64,000 bases of DNA from NCBI RefSeq assembly GCF_010093235.1, contig NZ_PDWP01000013.1, forward strand, positions 40,755-104,754, in the 5' to 3' direction. The notes under the pieces are model-generated. The model was not told where the DNA came from. It worked only from the letters and a program-made list of their open reading frames with translations, and ran no database searches. Positions 49,767 to 57,763 of the stretch are shown here, piece after piece (the stretch's first letter is position 1; the number at the start of each line of letters is the position of its first letter). Made by a program: the position numbers and the translations under genes. Source of the DNA: Pseudoxanthomonas suwonensis (GTDB taxonomy: Bacteria > Pseudomonadota > Gammaproteobacteria > Xanthomonadales > Xanthomonadaceae).

Positions 49767-50708
49767 TCAATCGTGGAACGGCTCCACCACCACCCGGCGG
49801 CCAAGCATGAAGGCGTCGGCCACATGCCGCAGCGGGGCCAGGTCCACGTCCGACTCGCCGGCACGGATCAGCCGGGCGAAGTGGCGGTAAAGCTCCGGGT
49901 ATTCCTGCTCGGGCCCCGCATGCACCACCGCGCCTTCCACCGCCAGGCGCGAACCGCCATGCGACAGCAGCATCGTCCCGGCATCGGTCCGTGCCTCGAT
50001 GTCCCAGCTCTGCGGCCCGGTCTGGCGCCAGTCGAACTCGGCCTGCAGGTCCAGGCCCTGCGCATCGGTGAACTGGATCGAGGCGGCGATCGGCGCGGCG
50101 CGGTTTCCCGGGAATTCCAGCGTGGCCTCGATGGCGAACACCGGCCGCGGCAGGATCCGGGTGACGATGGACAGCGCATTGATGCCCGGATCGAACACGC
50201 CCAGCCCGCCCGGCTCCCAGATCCAGGCCTGGCCCGGATGCCAGTGGCGCACGTCCTCCTTCCAGGTCACCCGCATCGAACGCACGGTGGTGCCGGCCAG
50301 GAACGCGCGCGCCGCCTCCACCGCCGGCGCATGCCGCGAATGCCAGCTGGCGAACAGCGTCACCCCCCTGGCACGCGCCTGCGCGGCCAGGTCCTCGACC
50401 TCGGACAGTGTGGCACCCGGAGGCTTTTCCAGGAAAACGTGCTTGCCGGCGGCCAGCGCCTTCACCGCGGCCGCGTAGCGGTACTGCGGCGGCATGCACA
50501 GCGAGACCGCCTCGATCTCCGGCACCGCCTCCAGCATCTCCTCGATCGTGCCGAAGTTGGCGATGCCATCGACCTTGCCGTTGCGGCTGGCCGCGGCGAC
50601 CAGGCGGAAGTCGTCGTTGCCTGCCACCGCCGGCAGGTGCTGGTCGCGCACGATCTTGCCGACACCGACGATGGCGAGGTTGATGCTGGGCACGTGGGCT
50701 GTCTCCAT
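49767..50708 (-). CDS. L-arabinose 1-dehydrogenase, Gfo/Idh/MocA family
   Basis: A 313-aa NAD(P)-dependent sugar dehydrogenase oxidising L-arabinose (often also D-galactose) at C1 to the lactone. The Rossmann start is INLAIVGVGKIVRDQHLPA. Family-specific segments are SLCMPPQYRY, HVFLEKPPGATLSEV with the catalytic Lys, FASWHSRHAPAVE, and VTWKEDVRHWHPGQAWIWEP followed by GLGVFDPGINALSI with Asp and Asn. These closely resemble the Azospirillum brasilense arabinose 1-dehydrogenase. It follows galM by 48 bp in one transcript, so anomer exchange and oxidation are coupled. A galactose-only role cannot be excluded. Confidence 0.9.
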   Translation of the reverse strand: METAHVPSINLAIVGVGKIVRDQHLPAVAGNDDFRLVAAASRNGKVDGIANFGTIEEMLEAVPEIEAVSLCMPPQYRYAAAVKALAAGKHVFLEKPPGATLSEVEDLAAQARARGVTLFASWHSRHAPAVEAARAFLAGTTVRSMRVTWKEDVRHWHPGQAWIWEPGGLGVFDPGINALSIVTRILPRPVFAIEATLEFPGNRAAPIAASIQFTDAQGLDLQAEFDWRQTGPQSWDIEARTDAGTMLLSHGGSRLAVEGAVVHAGPEQEYPELYRHFARLIRAGESDVDLAPLRHVADAFMLGRRVVVEPFHD

Positions 50709-50756
50709 GGATCGGGCGCGGGCGTGGCCGGCGCGGGTCGGGTATGTGCGGGCGGA

Positions 50757-51815
50757 TCAGGCGGCGGCCAGCGCCGCTTCCACTTCGCTCCACTCGCGCC
50801 CGGGACCGGGCGCGGCAAAGCGGTATTCGATGACGCGGCGAAAGACCTCGCCCGGGCGCAGGATCGCATCGGGGAAGCCCGGCCGGTTGGGCGCGTCCGG
50901 ATAGCCCTGCGGCTCCAGGCACAGGCCGCGGCCCAGGCCCGGATGCTGGCGATCCAGTGCATGCCCGTCGTACAGCTGCAGCGCCGGTGCGTCGCAGTCG
51001 ATGCGCATGGCGATGCCGCTGTGCGGCGAGTACAGCAGGGCGCAGGTGGTCGCCCCCTCTTCCAGCACCAGGCAATGGTCGTATCCGCCGGCCACGTCGA
51101 GCTGCGGGTGGCCGGCGGCGGCAGCGGCGTCGAGCACGCGGGCGGCGCGGAAATCGAACGGCGTGCCCACGGCATCGGCGACCTCGCCCAGCGGGATCAG
51201 CTCGCCATCCACCGGCAGGAAGCCGCGGGTCGGCGATTTCAGCCACTGCGCCGAAGCCGGCACCGCCGGATCGCCTGCCAGGTTCCAGTACGGATGATGG
51301 GTGGGATTGAATGGCGTGGCCGAGTCGCAGCAGGCTTCCAGCTCCAGGCGCAGGCGCGCGCCATCGATGCTGTAGATGGCGCGCATGTCGAGATTGCCGG
51401 GATAGCCCTCCTCGCCGTCCGGCGAGTGGTAGCGCAGTTCCAGCCGATTCCCGCCGTGCGCCCTGACCTGCCACAGCCGCCGGCCGAAGCCGAGCATGCC
51501 GCCGTGGAGGTGGTTGCGCCCCTCGTTGGCGCTCAGGTGATGCGTGCGGCCGTCGAGCGCGAACGCGGCGCCGCCGATCCGGTTGCCGAAACGGCCGACC
51601 ACGATGCCCAGGTAGGACGGATCGGCGAAGTACGCCCGGGCATCGGCCAGACCCAGCACCAACGGCACCGGACCGCCGTGCCCTTCGAACCACAGCCGCG
51701 CCAGGATGCCGCCCAGGTCCAGCACCTCGGCACGCAGCGGACCGCCGCCATCCAGCGCGTGCGCATGCACCGCCCTGCCGTCATCGAGTTTGCCGAAGGG
51801 CCGCACCTGCGCCAT
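50757..51815 (-). CDS. galM: Aldose 1-epimerase (mutarotase)
   Basis: A 352-aa GalM-type beta-sandwich enzyme that interconverts alpha and beta anomers. Active-site segments are VVGRFGNRIGGAAF, NHLHGGMLGF, the catalytic His in FNPTHHPYWNLAG, GGYDHCLVL and the Glu in LCLEPQGYPDAPN. The ATG at 51815 has GGGAAGG upstream. As the first gene of a two-gene unit with the arabinose dehydrogenase, it would feed that enzyme the correct anomer. No signal peptide, so cytosolic. Confidence 0.93.
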   Translation of the reverse strand: MAQVRPFGKLDDGRAVHAHALDGGGPLRAEVLDLGGILARLWFEGHGGPVPLVLGLADARAYFADPSYLGIVVGRFGNRIGGAAFALDGRTHHLSANEGRNHLHGGMLGFGRRLWQVRAHGGNRLELRYHSPDGEEGYPGNLDMRAIYSIDGARLRLELEACCDSATPFNPTHHPYWNLAGDPAVPASAQWLKSPTRGFLPVDGELIPLGEVADAVGTPFDFRAARVLDAAAAAGHPQLDVAGGYDHCLVLEEGATTCALLYSPHSGIAMRIDCDAPALQLYDGHALDRQHPGLGRGLCLEPQGYPDAPNRPGFPDAILRPGEVFRRVIEYRFAAPGPGREWSEVEAALAAA

Positions 51816-51986
51816 CCGCCTTCCCTTGTCGTGCCGGCCAGGATCCGGCCGCGCGCAGGATAGCGGCCGGCTCCAGCCGCGACCAATGCCGCCGAAGGCA
51901 TACCGGACGCGTGTTTCGGAATGGCTCGGCGCCACGCCGGGGCGGGTCCCATGCCAGTTCGGGGATGGGTCCGGGGCACAAAATCA

Positions 51987-52016
51987 TTGGCAGGCTATCG
52001 CAGGCCTGACTATCCT
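51987..52016 (+). promoter_or_regulatory. Putative GH51 promoter
   Basis: TTGGCA (51987-51992) and TATCCT (52011-52016) are 18 nt apart. They lie in the 380-bp divergent gap between galM and the GH51 gene (51816-52195), giving a leader of about 170 nt. The rest of the gap shows no gene; a promoter for galM must also lie there but is not obvious. Confidence 0.45.
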
Positions 52017-52195
52017 CCAGACCGCCTGCACCCGGACTCCCACCGACGCCGCGCCCATCGCCTGTGCGTCGTCCGCGTTGCCGCCGCACGCCTGCCGCCC
52101 TGGCCGCAGGCGCCCTGCGCACGTGGACTGGCAGCCCTCCGGGCCGCCGATGTCCGGTGCGTCCCGACCGTCCATCGAGAAGCGAGGCAAGACCG

Positions 52196-53752
52196 ATGCT
52201 GAAGAACCCGTTGACCCGGCTGGCCCTGGCCACCGCGCTGCTGTTTGCCGGCAGCGCCTCCGCCCAGGCGCCGGCCCAGGCCAGCGCCACCCTGCGCGCG
52301 GACCAGCCCGGCGAGACCGTCAGCCGCTACATCTTCGGCCAGTTCGCCGAGCACCTGGGCTACGGCATCTACGGCGGCATCTGGGTCGGCGAGGACTCGA
52401 AAATCCCCAACACCCGTGGGTACCGCAACGACGTGCTGGCCGCGCTGAAGAAACTGCAGGTGCCGGTGGTGCGCTGGCCGGGCGGCTGCTTCGCCGACGA
52501 GTACTACTGGCGCGACGGCATCGGACCGCGCGAAAAGCGCCGGATCAAGATCAACACCCACTGGGGCGGCGTCGAGGAGCCCAACAGCTTCGGCACCCAC
52601 GAGTTCATGGACTTCGCCGAGCTCCTTGGCACCGATGCCTACGTCTCCGGCAACACCGGCAGCGGCTCGCCGCGCGAGATGGCCGAGTGGGTCGAGTACA
52701 TGACCTACGAGAAGGGCTCCTCGCTGGCCGAGGAGCGCCGCGCCAATGGCCGCGACAAGCCGTGGAAGGTGCCGTTCTTCGGCATCGGCAACGAGATGTG
52801 GGGCTGCGGCGGCAACATGACGCCCGAGCATGCGGCCAACCTGCATCGCCAGTTCCAGACCTTCGTCAAGGTGCCCGCCGGCCAGACCGTCACCAAGGTG
52901 GCCGCCGGCGCCAACGGCGACGACTACAACTGGACCGAGGTGATGATGAGGATCGCCGGCAAGCACATGGATGCGCTGTCGGTGCATTACTACACCGTGC
53001 CCGGTGGCTGGCCGCCGCGCGCCTCCAGCTTCGAGTTCGACGAGGCCGCCTGGATCCAGACCCTGGAAAGCGCGCTGAAGGTCGACGAGCTGCTGCGCAG
53101 GCACATCGAGGTGATGGACAAGTACGACCCGGAGAACAAGGTCGCGCTTTACCTCGACGAGTGGGGCACCTGGTACGAGGCCTACCCCGGCACCAATCCG
53201 GGCTTCCTCCAGCAGCAGAACACCCTGCGCGACGCGCTGGTGGCCGCGATCCACTTCGATGCGATGAGCAGGTACGCGCACCGGGTGAAGATGGCCAACA
53301 TCGCGCAGATGGTGAACGTGCTGCAGGCCATGATCCTCACCGAGGACTCGAAGATGGTGCTGACGCCCACCTACCACGCCTTCGAGATGTACAGGCCGTG
53401 GCAGGACGCGACCCATCTGCCGCTGGAGTTGAAGGCTCCGCAGTACCGCCACGGCGAGATCGCCATTCCCGGCGTGCACGGTTCGGCGGTGCGGGCGAAG
53501 GACGGCCACGTCTATATCGCCCTGAGCAACCTCGACGCGAACAGGGCCACCACCGTCTCTGCCAGTGTCAGCGGCCTGCAGGCCCGTTCGGTCTCCGGCC
53601 GCGTGCTGACCGCCAGCGCGATCACGGCGCACAACACCTTCGACCAGCCCGAGGTGGTGAAGCCCGCGACCTTCAACGGCGCCCGCATCACCGGCAGCAC
53701 CCTCGAGGTGGACCTGCCGGCCAGGTCCCTGGTGGTCCTGCGCCTCGAGTGA
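52196..53752 (+). CDS. abfA: GH51 alpha-L-arabinofuranosidase, exported
   Basis: A 518-aa retaining arabinofuranosidase. A signal peptide ends near GSASA-QAPAQ, unusual for GH51, which is often cytosolic. The domain starts at SRYIFGQFAEHLGYGIYGGIW and has RWPGGCFADEYYWRDGIGP. The acid/base Glu is in FFGIGNEMWGCGG and the nucleophile Glu in LYLDEWGTWYEA. The C-terminal beta-domain ends in LPARSLVVLRLE. It would free L-arabinose from arabinan or arabinoxylan oligomers outside the cytoplasm for the ABC importer. It diverges from galM, and a palindromic repeat follows the stop by 8 bp. Confidence 0.95.
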   Translation: MLKNPLTRLALATALLFAGSASAQAPAQASATLRADQPGETVSRYIFGQFAEHLGYGIYGGIWVGEDSKIPNTRGYRNDVLAALKKLQVPVVRWPGGCFADEYYWRDGIGPREKRRIKINTHWGGVEEPNSFGTHEFMDFAELLGTDAYVSGNTGSGSPREMAEWVEYMTYEKGSSLAEERRANGRDKPWKVPFFGIGNEMWGCGGNMTPEHAANLHRQFQTFVKVPAGQTVTKVAAGANGDDYNWTEVMMRIAGKHMDALSVHYYTVPGGWPPRASSFEFDEAAWIQTLESALKVDELLRRHIEVMDKYDPENKVALYLDEWGTWYEAYPGTNPGFLQQQNTLRDALVAAIHFDAMSRYAHRVKMANIAQMVNVLQAMILTEDSKMVLTPTYHAFEMYRPWQDATHLPLELKAPQYRHGEIAIPGVHGSAVRAKDGHVYIALSNLDANRATTVSASVSGLQARSVSGRVLTASAITAHNTFDQPEVVKPATFNGARITGSTLEVDLPARSLVVLRLE

Positions 53753-53760
53753 CGCGAAAA

Positions 53761-53800
53761 CCGGGGTCAGAGTGCACTTTTCAGGGAACTCTGACCCCGG
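53761..53800. repeat. GGGGTCAGAGTGCAC palindromic element, copy 1
   Basis: CCGGGGTCAGAGT (53761-53773) and ACTCTGACCCCGG (53788-53800) are perfect 13-nt inverted arms around GCACTTTTCAGGGA. It immediately follows the GH51 stop and may act as its terminator. The gap 53753-54119 otherwise holds a decayed REP near 53891-53920 and no gene. Confidence 0.85.
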
Positions 53801-54119
53801 TGCGTTCAAAACGCTTGCACTCCTGCGCCGCGCGCGACGGCATTGCGTCGTCGCCACCGCCCCGCGTCATTGAAGCGCCAGGTGATGCATGGCCCGGACA
53901 AGGCCGGAAACCGCATCCGTGGCTCCGCCGGCTTGATGTCACGAACCTGCCTTGGACACCCGGCCCCCGGGTGCGCGCCGGTTACCCCAGTTACGGGCGA
54001 TCCCGGATTGTTCGGAGCGGGCAAATAGTGATGCCGGCAGCGACCGGTATATCGACACGGTCCCGCTGCCTACAGTGACGGCTCCCAGCGGGCCATCCCG
54101 GCCCGGACCGGAGTCCCCC

Positions 54120-54512
54120 ATGAGCACCCGTGACGTCGTCTTCCCCGAGGGCCGCCGTGCCCTGTACGAGCTGCACCGCTATTCCCCCGCCGTGCGCAGC
54201 AACGGCCTGCTGTTCGTCTCCGGCCAGGTCGGCAGCCGTGACGACGGTTCTCCCGAGCCGGACTTCGAGGCCCAGGTCCGCCGCGCCTTCGACAATTTGC
54301 AGGCCGTGCTGAAGGCCGGAGGTTGCACCCTCGACGACATCATCGAAGTCACCACCTTCCATACCGACCCGCAGCAGCAGTTCGAGACCGTGCTGAAGGT
54401 CAAGGACGAGGTGTTCCCGCAGGCGCCCTACCCGGCCTGGACCGCCGTCGGCGTCAACTGGCTGGCCGGGTTTGACTTCGAGATCAAGGTGGTGGCGCGG
54501 ATCCCGGAATGA
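54120..54512 (+). CDS. RidA-family (YjgF/UK114) protein
   Basis: A 130-aa small trimeric protein of the Rid superfamily, members of which hydrolyse reactive enamine/imine intermediates. Visible segments are YSPAVRSNGLLFVSGQVG, AFDNLQAVLKAGGCTLDDI and the FPQAPYPAWTAVGVNWLA region. The archetypal RidA Arg105 context (R in PARxxVEV) is replaced by PYPAWTAVGV, so it belongs to another Rid subfamily whose deaminase activity is doubtful. It is bracketed by inverted copies of the GGGGTCAGAGTGCAC element, suggesting a cassette. Confidence 0.85.
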   Translation: MSTRDVVFPEGRRALYELHRYSPAVRSNGLLFVSGQVGSRDDGSPEPDFEAQVRRAFDNLQAVLKAGGCTLDDIIEVTTFHTDPQQQFETVLKVKDEVFPQAPYPAWTAVGVNWLAGFDFEIKVVARIPE

Positions 54513-54520
54513 TCGCGCTG

Positions 54521-54674
54521 GCGTAGTCCGGATAAGGCCGCGCGCCCGCACCGCGGAGCGCAACGATGCCTGGGCCGTCGAAACACGGGGGTTGGGCTTC
54601 GGAGGCAAGGCCCAGGTACGCGCATGCGCCCGAAGCGCCCGCTACCCGGTGCGCTTCGCTTATCCAGGCTACGC
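54521..54674. repeat. Inverted REP pair after the RidA gene
   Basis: GCGTAGTCCGGATAAGGCCG on the left and TGCGCTTCGCTTATCCAGGC TACGC on the right are decayed REP copies in opposite orientation, 9 nt after the RidA stop. Confidence 0.6.
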
Positions 54675-54713
54675 ATGCCGGGAATACCGTCACGACGGTG
54701 TAGGCAAAACCCG

Positions 54714-54737
54714 AAAAGTGCACTCTGACCCCGGTTT
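54714..54737. repeat. GGGGTCAGAGTGCAC element, copy 2 (inverted)
   Basis: AAAAGTGCACTCTGACCCCG GTTT is the reverse complement of the copy-1 core. It ends exactly at the stop codon of the VOC gene. Confidence 0.85.
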
Positions 54738-55129
54738 CAGGTTTTGTGCATGAGCTGGATCAGGTTGCCGCAGGTGTCGTCCAGGACGGCGATCGTGACC
54801 GGACCCAGGTCTACCGGCGGTTGGGTGAAGCGCACGCCGGCGGCGACCAGACGCTCGTACTCGCGGTTGACGTCATCGACCATGAAGGAGGTGTACGGGA
54901 TGCCGTCGGCCACCAGCGCTTCCTTGAAAGGTCGCGCGGCCGGATGTGCGTCGGGCTCCAGCACCAGCTCCACGCCCTCCGGATCCCGTGGCGACACGAC
55001 GGTCAGCCAGCGATGCGGGCCCATGGGCACGTCCTGCTTCTTCTGGAAGCCGAGGATGTCCGTATAGAACGCCAGCGCCTTCGCCTGCTCGTCGACGAGC
55101 ACGCTGGTCAAGCCGATGCTGATGCTCAC
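54737..55129 (-). CDS. VOC (glyoxalase/bleomycin-resistance) family protein
   Basis: A 130-aa vicinal-oxygen-chelate protein. Two beta-alpha-beta-beta-beta modules are visible: ISIGLTSVLVDEQAKALAFY with TDILGFQ, and IPYTSFMVDDVNREYERL ending CGNLIQLMHKT. The GTG start overlaps the arsR stop (GTGA) and AAGGAG lies 8 nt upstream. The ArsR-VOC pair is a common two-gene unit in proteobacteria; the VOC partner is probably a metal-dependent lyase or resistance protein of unknown substrate. Classic glyoxalase I metal residues cannot be confirmed by eye. Confidence 0.85.
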   Translation of the reverse strand: MSISIGLTSVLVDEQAKALAFYTDILGFQKKQDVPMGPHRWLTVVSPRDPEGVELVLEPDAHPAARPFKEALVADGIPYTSFMVDDVNREYERLVAAGVRFTQPPVDLGPVTIAVLDDTCGNLIQLMHKT

Positions 55130-55422
55130 TTCGTCTTCTCCTTGGTCGATCTGCCGGGTTTCCTCCATCGCTTCAGCGCCTGCTCCAGGGGCCGGGTGTC
55201 GATGAAGTGGAACTTGCTGCGGCCCTCGCGTGAACTCCTGACCAGGCCTGCCGCCTCCAGCACCTCCAGGTGCTGCGAGATCGCCTGGCGGCTCAACGCC
55301 AGGTCGTGCTTCATCGCCAGCCGCGCGCACAGTTCGTAGAGCGCCTGCCCGTCCCGCTGGCTCAGTTCGTCGAGGATCAGCCGCCGCACTTCTGCGGAAA
55401 GCGCGTCGAATACATCCACCAT
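55126..55422 (-). CDS. ArsR-family repressor
   Basis: A 98-aa winged-helix protein, MVDVFDALSAEVRRLILDEL being the typical ArsR start and LSRQAISQHLEVLEAAGLV the recognition helix region. The C-terminus is Lys/Arg rich. There is no ELCVCD metal motif and no Cys pair, so metal sensing of the classical arsenic type is unlikely. It is coupled to the VOC gene and should control the pair. The promoter has an inverted repeat exactly between the -35 and -10 boxes. Confidence 0.88.
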   Translation of the reverse strand: MVDVFDALSAEVRRLILDELSQRDGQALYELCARLAMKHDLALSRQAISQHLEVLEAAGLVRSSREGRSKFHFIDTRPLEQALKRWRKPGRSTKEKTK

Positions 55423-55429
55423 GGGCCGA

Positions 55430-55458
55430 CAATAGGCAAGTCACTACTTGCATGTCAA
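55430..55458 (-). promoter_or_regulatory. arsR-VOC promoter with operator in the spacer
   Basis: On the minus strand a perfect TTGACA (55458-55453) and CTATTG (55435-55430) are 17 nt apart. The spacer region carries the inverted repeat GCAAGT-AGTG-ACTTGC (55451-55436). A bound dimer would occlude polymerase. The -10 ends 8 nt before the ATG, so the mRNA should be almost leaderless. Confidence 0.75.
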
Positions 55459-55472
55459 GGAGCAGCACACAA

Positions 55473-55511
55473 CCGGGGTCGGAGTGCACTTTTCAGGCGA
55501 TCCTGACCCGG
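55473..55511. repeat. GGGGTCAGAGTGCAC element, copy 3
   Basis: CCGGGGTCGGAGTGCACTTT TCAG followed by the partial inverse TCCTGACCCGG. One mismatch to copy 1 in the core. Confidence 0.8.
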
Positions 55512-55654
55512 GACGGCGCCAAAGTCCGTACCGCACCCCGGCCGTCGGCACGACATGCGCCGTTGAAACACAACCCCGGAAACGAAGCCGTGCGTGCGTG
55601 GCGTGCAGTCTTCTTGGGTAGGACTTTGGATCTGTCCGGTATCAGACTTGGATC

Positions 55655-55679
55655 AAAAGTGCACTCTGACCCCGGTTTT
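55655..55679. repeat. GGGGTCAGAGTGCAC element, copy 4 (inverted)
   Basis: AAAAGTGCACTCTGACCCCG GTTTT, inverse of copy 3. It ends 3 nt before the DUF1801 stop. Confidence 0.85.
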
Positions 55680-55681
55680 GG

Positions 55682-56056
55682 TTATTTCCAACCTATCCCT
55701 TGCTCCACCACTTCCCGGACGCGGAAGTTGGCGATGCGTCGGATCAGCGCCAGCGGCAGCGGCTGGTCGAGGGGGAACTGGATGGTGTTGCCGGAGGTGA
55801 CATGGCCAGCCAGCTCGGGCGCGAAATGAGCCACCGCGCCGATCGCCGGATGCAGGCTGATGTGCTGTTTGTGGGCGGAATAGACGAAAAGCACGGTGCC
55901 GAGGCTGAAGGCGGGCTTGCCCCACTTCAGCGACTCCTCCGCCTCCGGCGCCGCCTCGTGCAGGCACTGGCGCATCTCCCGCAGCCGGTCCTGGGCCAGC
56001 GACGGGGCGGCGGCGATGTACTGCTCGACCGTGGTGGGTTTGGCGGGCTTGTCCAT
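55682..56056 (-). CDS. DUF1801 (YdhG-like) family protein
   Basis: A 124-aa small cytosolic protein. The segments TVEQYIAAAPSLAQDRLREMRQ, EESLKWGKPAFSL, VLFVYSAHKQHISLHP and the C-terminal LALIRRIANFRVREV match the DUF1801 fold, which is related to frataxin-like and YdeI proteins. Its role is unknown. The ATG at 56056 has GGAGG 8 nt upstream; an earlier in-frame Met has no ribosome site. Confidence 0.85.
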   Translation of the reverse strand: MDKPAKPTTVEQYIAAAPSLAQDRLREMRQCLHEAAPEAEESLKWGKPAFSLGTVLFVYSAHKQHISLHPAIGAVAHFAPELAGHVTSGNTIQFPLDQPLPLALIRRIANFRVREVVEQGIGWK

Positions 56057-56203
56057 GCTGCCTCCAGTGAGGGGAACCAACGCAAGAAGACGCGTCGTCC
56101 CGGCCTCCGCTGGGACGACGGTGTGGTTCAACCGTGGTGCGGAACACCGGTGTGGCTCAACCACGATGTAGTCATACAGGGGCGTAGTTCAACGATGCTG
56201 CCG

Positions 56204-56476
56204 CTACCCGCCCGAATACTCTTCGCCCGACCGTGGCGCATCCGGCAACTGTTCGTCCAGCGACTGGCGGTAGCGGATGCAGCCGCGCAGGAACACCGGC
56301 CACTCCGGCACGACCGGCCTGACTCCCGACTGCTCCGGCAACAGGTTCCACATGTCCGGGTGGTGCCAGCACAGCGCGTGGCCCGTGGCGTCGCGATGCA
56401 CACGGATCGCGTTGCGCAGCTTCACTACTTCCGCGACCAGCTGCTCGCGGCTCATGCCTTCCAGATCGGAGTCCAT
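56204..56476 (-). CDS. Small conserved-looking protein, unknown
   Basis: A 90-aa soluble protein starting MDSDLEGMSREQLVAEVVKL, with a helical N-terminus and a central GHALCWHHPDMWNLLPEQ segment whose Cys and two His could bind a metal. GGAGGTG lies 7 nt before the ATG, supporting translation. Similar short proteins are common in Xanthomonas-like genomes, but I know no function. It is flanked on its upstream side by two copies of the repeat element. Confidence 0.65.
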   Translation of the reverse strand: MDSDLEGMSREQLVAEVVKLRNAIRVHRDATGHALCWHHPDMWNLLPEQSGVRPVVPEWPVFLRGCIRYRQSLDEQLPDAPRSGEEYSGG

Positions 56477-56498
56477 GGCGCACCTCCAGCCGGGGAAA

Positions 56499-56520
56499 CC
56501 GGGCTCAGAGTGCACTTTCC
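56499..56520. repeat. GGGGTCAGAGTGCAC element, copy 5
   Basis: CCGGGCTCAGAGTGCACTTT CC, one mismatch to the core (C for G). Confidence 0.75.
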
Positions 56521-56555
56521 TCCCACAGACCCGAACCCTCAAGCGCCGTCCCGGG

Positions 56556-56581
56556 GGAAGGTGCACTTTGACCCCGCTTTT
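56556..56581. repeat. GGGGTCAGAGTGCAC element, copy 6 (inverted)
   Basis: AAGGTGCACTTTGACCCCGC TTTT, the inverse of copy 5, with two differences. The two copies face each other over about 35 bp. Confidence 0.75.
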
Positions 56582-56691
56582 CCGCTGACTCCCTTTCCAC
56601 TTATCAGTACAGCCTCCTTCGCCTGACAGGCCTGTAGCAGGCTTGCCCCTGACCCGGCCTCATCGGCGGCACGTTCCGGTCCGGCGCGACG

Positions 56692-56982
56692 CTATCCCGC
56701 CAACAGCAGCGCCGTGACAACGGGCGCCAGGCATGCCAGGCCGATCGTGAGCACGACGATACTGCGCCAGTTCCGTGCAGCCTGATGCCTGGCCAGGCGG
56801 TACCCACTGGCAATGACAAGCGCGGCCAGCACCAGCAGCCCCAGCACAAAGATCCACGTAGCCGCCCCCCACACACGCGGATCTCCCGGGAACGTGAACA
56901 GCACGCCAGCCGCAACGACCGTAACAGCGGCGAAGACCAGGGTGAGCATGTTCATCGATGCAAGCCTGCGTACCACTGTCAT
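56692..56982 (-). CDS. Small integral membrane protein, unknown
   Basis: A 96-aa protein with three predicted membrane helices: LTLVFAAVTVVAAGVLFTF, TWIFVLGLLVLAALVIASGY and SIVVLTIGLACLAPVVTALL. The loops are short, with Arg-rich segments on alternate sides. AAAGGAAC precedes the ATG; a Met ten codons in is an alternative start. No family recognised. It lies 6 bp downstream of the frameshifted gene and could share its transcript. Confidence 0.6.
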   Translation of the reverse strand: MTVVRRLASMNMLTLVFAAVTVVAAGVLFTFPGDPRVWGAATWIFVLGLLVLAALVIASGYRLARHQAARNWRSIVVLTIGLACLAPVVTALLLAG

Positions 56983-56988
56983 GTTCCT

Positions 56989-57683
56989 TTATCCATCGAA
57001 CCGGCCGGGCGCGGAAGAACCATCATGGGCCGGGGCATATGCATCACAGGGGATGCCCGCCGTCACCCTGCCAGCGCCGTCCAGGATTTCCAGCGTGTTC
57101 CCGTTCCACCTGCTCTTACGGAAGTCATGGCTCACGATCACGATCCAGGCCCCGCTCGCAAGCTCGCCTGCGTCCAGCAGCGCGCCCAGCCTGTCCCGGA
57201 TCTCGTAGCGCACATGCACCCCACCCGGTGCGAAGCGCCTGATGATCGCCACCCGGAATTTTCTCCTGCGAACCACCTCGAGCAGCCCAGCTCCGTCTCC
57301 AGCCGGAAGCCGGACTCCCTGACACAGCGCATCGTCGCTTCCAGCGCTCCGATCGCCGCCCCGTACCGCGCGGCAAGTGCCAGCAGCGCCGTCTCCACGC
57401 ATCCAGCGATGGTTTCTTCCTGCGTTTCCTGCGGCAGCCTGAAATACGACTCCAGGTCGAACCCCGGCATGGCATACGTTCCGATCGGCCCGTGCGGCTG
57501 GCCGACGACGCCGTCGTTGCCACGTCCCAGCTCGATCACCACGCGGCGCAGACCACCCAGTTCGTACTTCGCAGGCAGGTAGTGGCGGACGATGTCGAGG
57601 ACATGATCGCAGGACTGCCGCAACGCACGTATCTGCTCGCGGTCGTGCCCCGCCGGAAGGACCATGACGTCACCAAGATACAT
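56989..57683 (-). pseudogene. Unknown protein split by a one-base frameshift
   Basis: Two overlapping frames join into one 231-aa protein if one G is added to the GGG run at 57288-57286. The N-terminal part (MYLGDVMVLPAGHDREQIRA to RLETELG) then continues as LLEVVRRRKFRVAIIRRFAP and on through VHVRYEIRDRLGALLDAGE to the stop. Both parts have the codon pattern of real genes, and the join falls in a place where the protein reads smoothly. No family was recognised; the middle looks alpha-helical and the C-terminal part beta-rich. It may be a true pseudogene or a sequencing error in a homopolymer. Confidence 0.5.
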
Positions 57684-57763
57684 GGCGGCCTAGGCACTCC
57701 CGGCGTGGCCCGCCCCGCACAGCGGGTTCGACCTGGCTGGATCGCTGCAGCGCGCCCGGGATG

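Noticed and set aside
53761..56581. Repeat elements considered as insertion-sequence ends
   Set aside because: No transposase ORF lies between any facing pair, and no target-site duplications were recognised.
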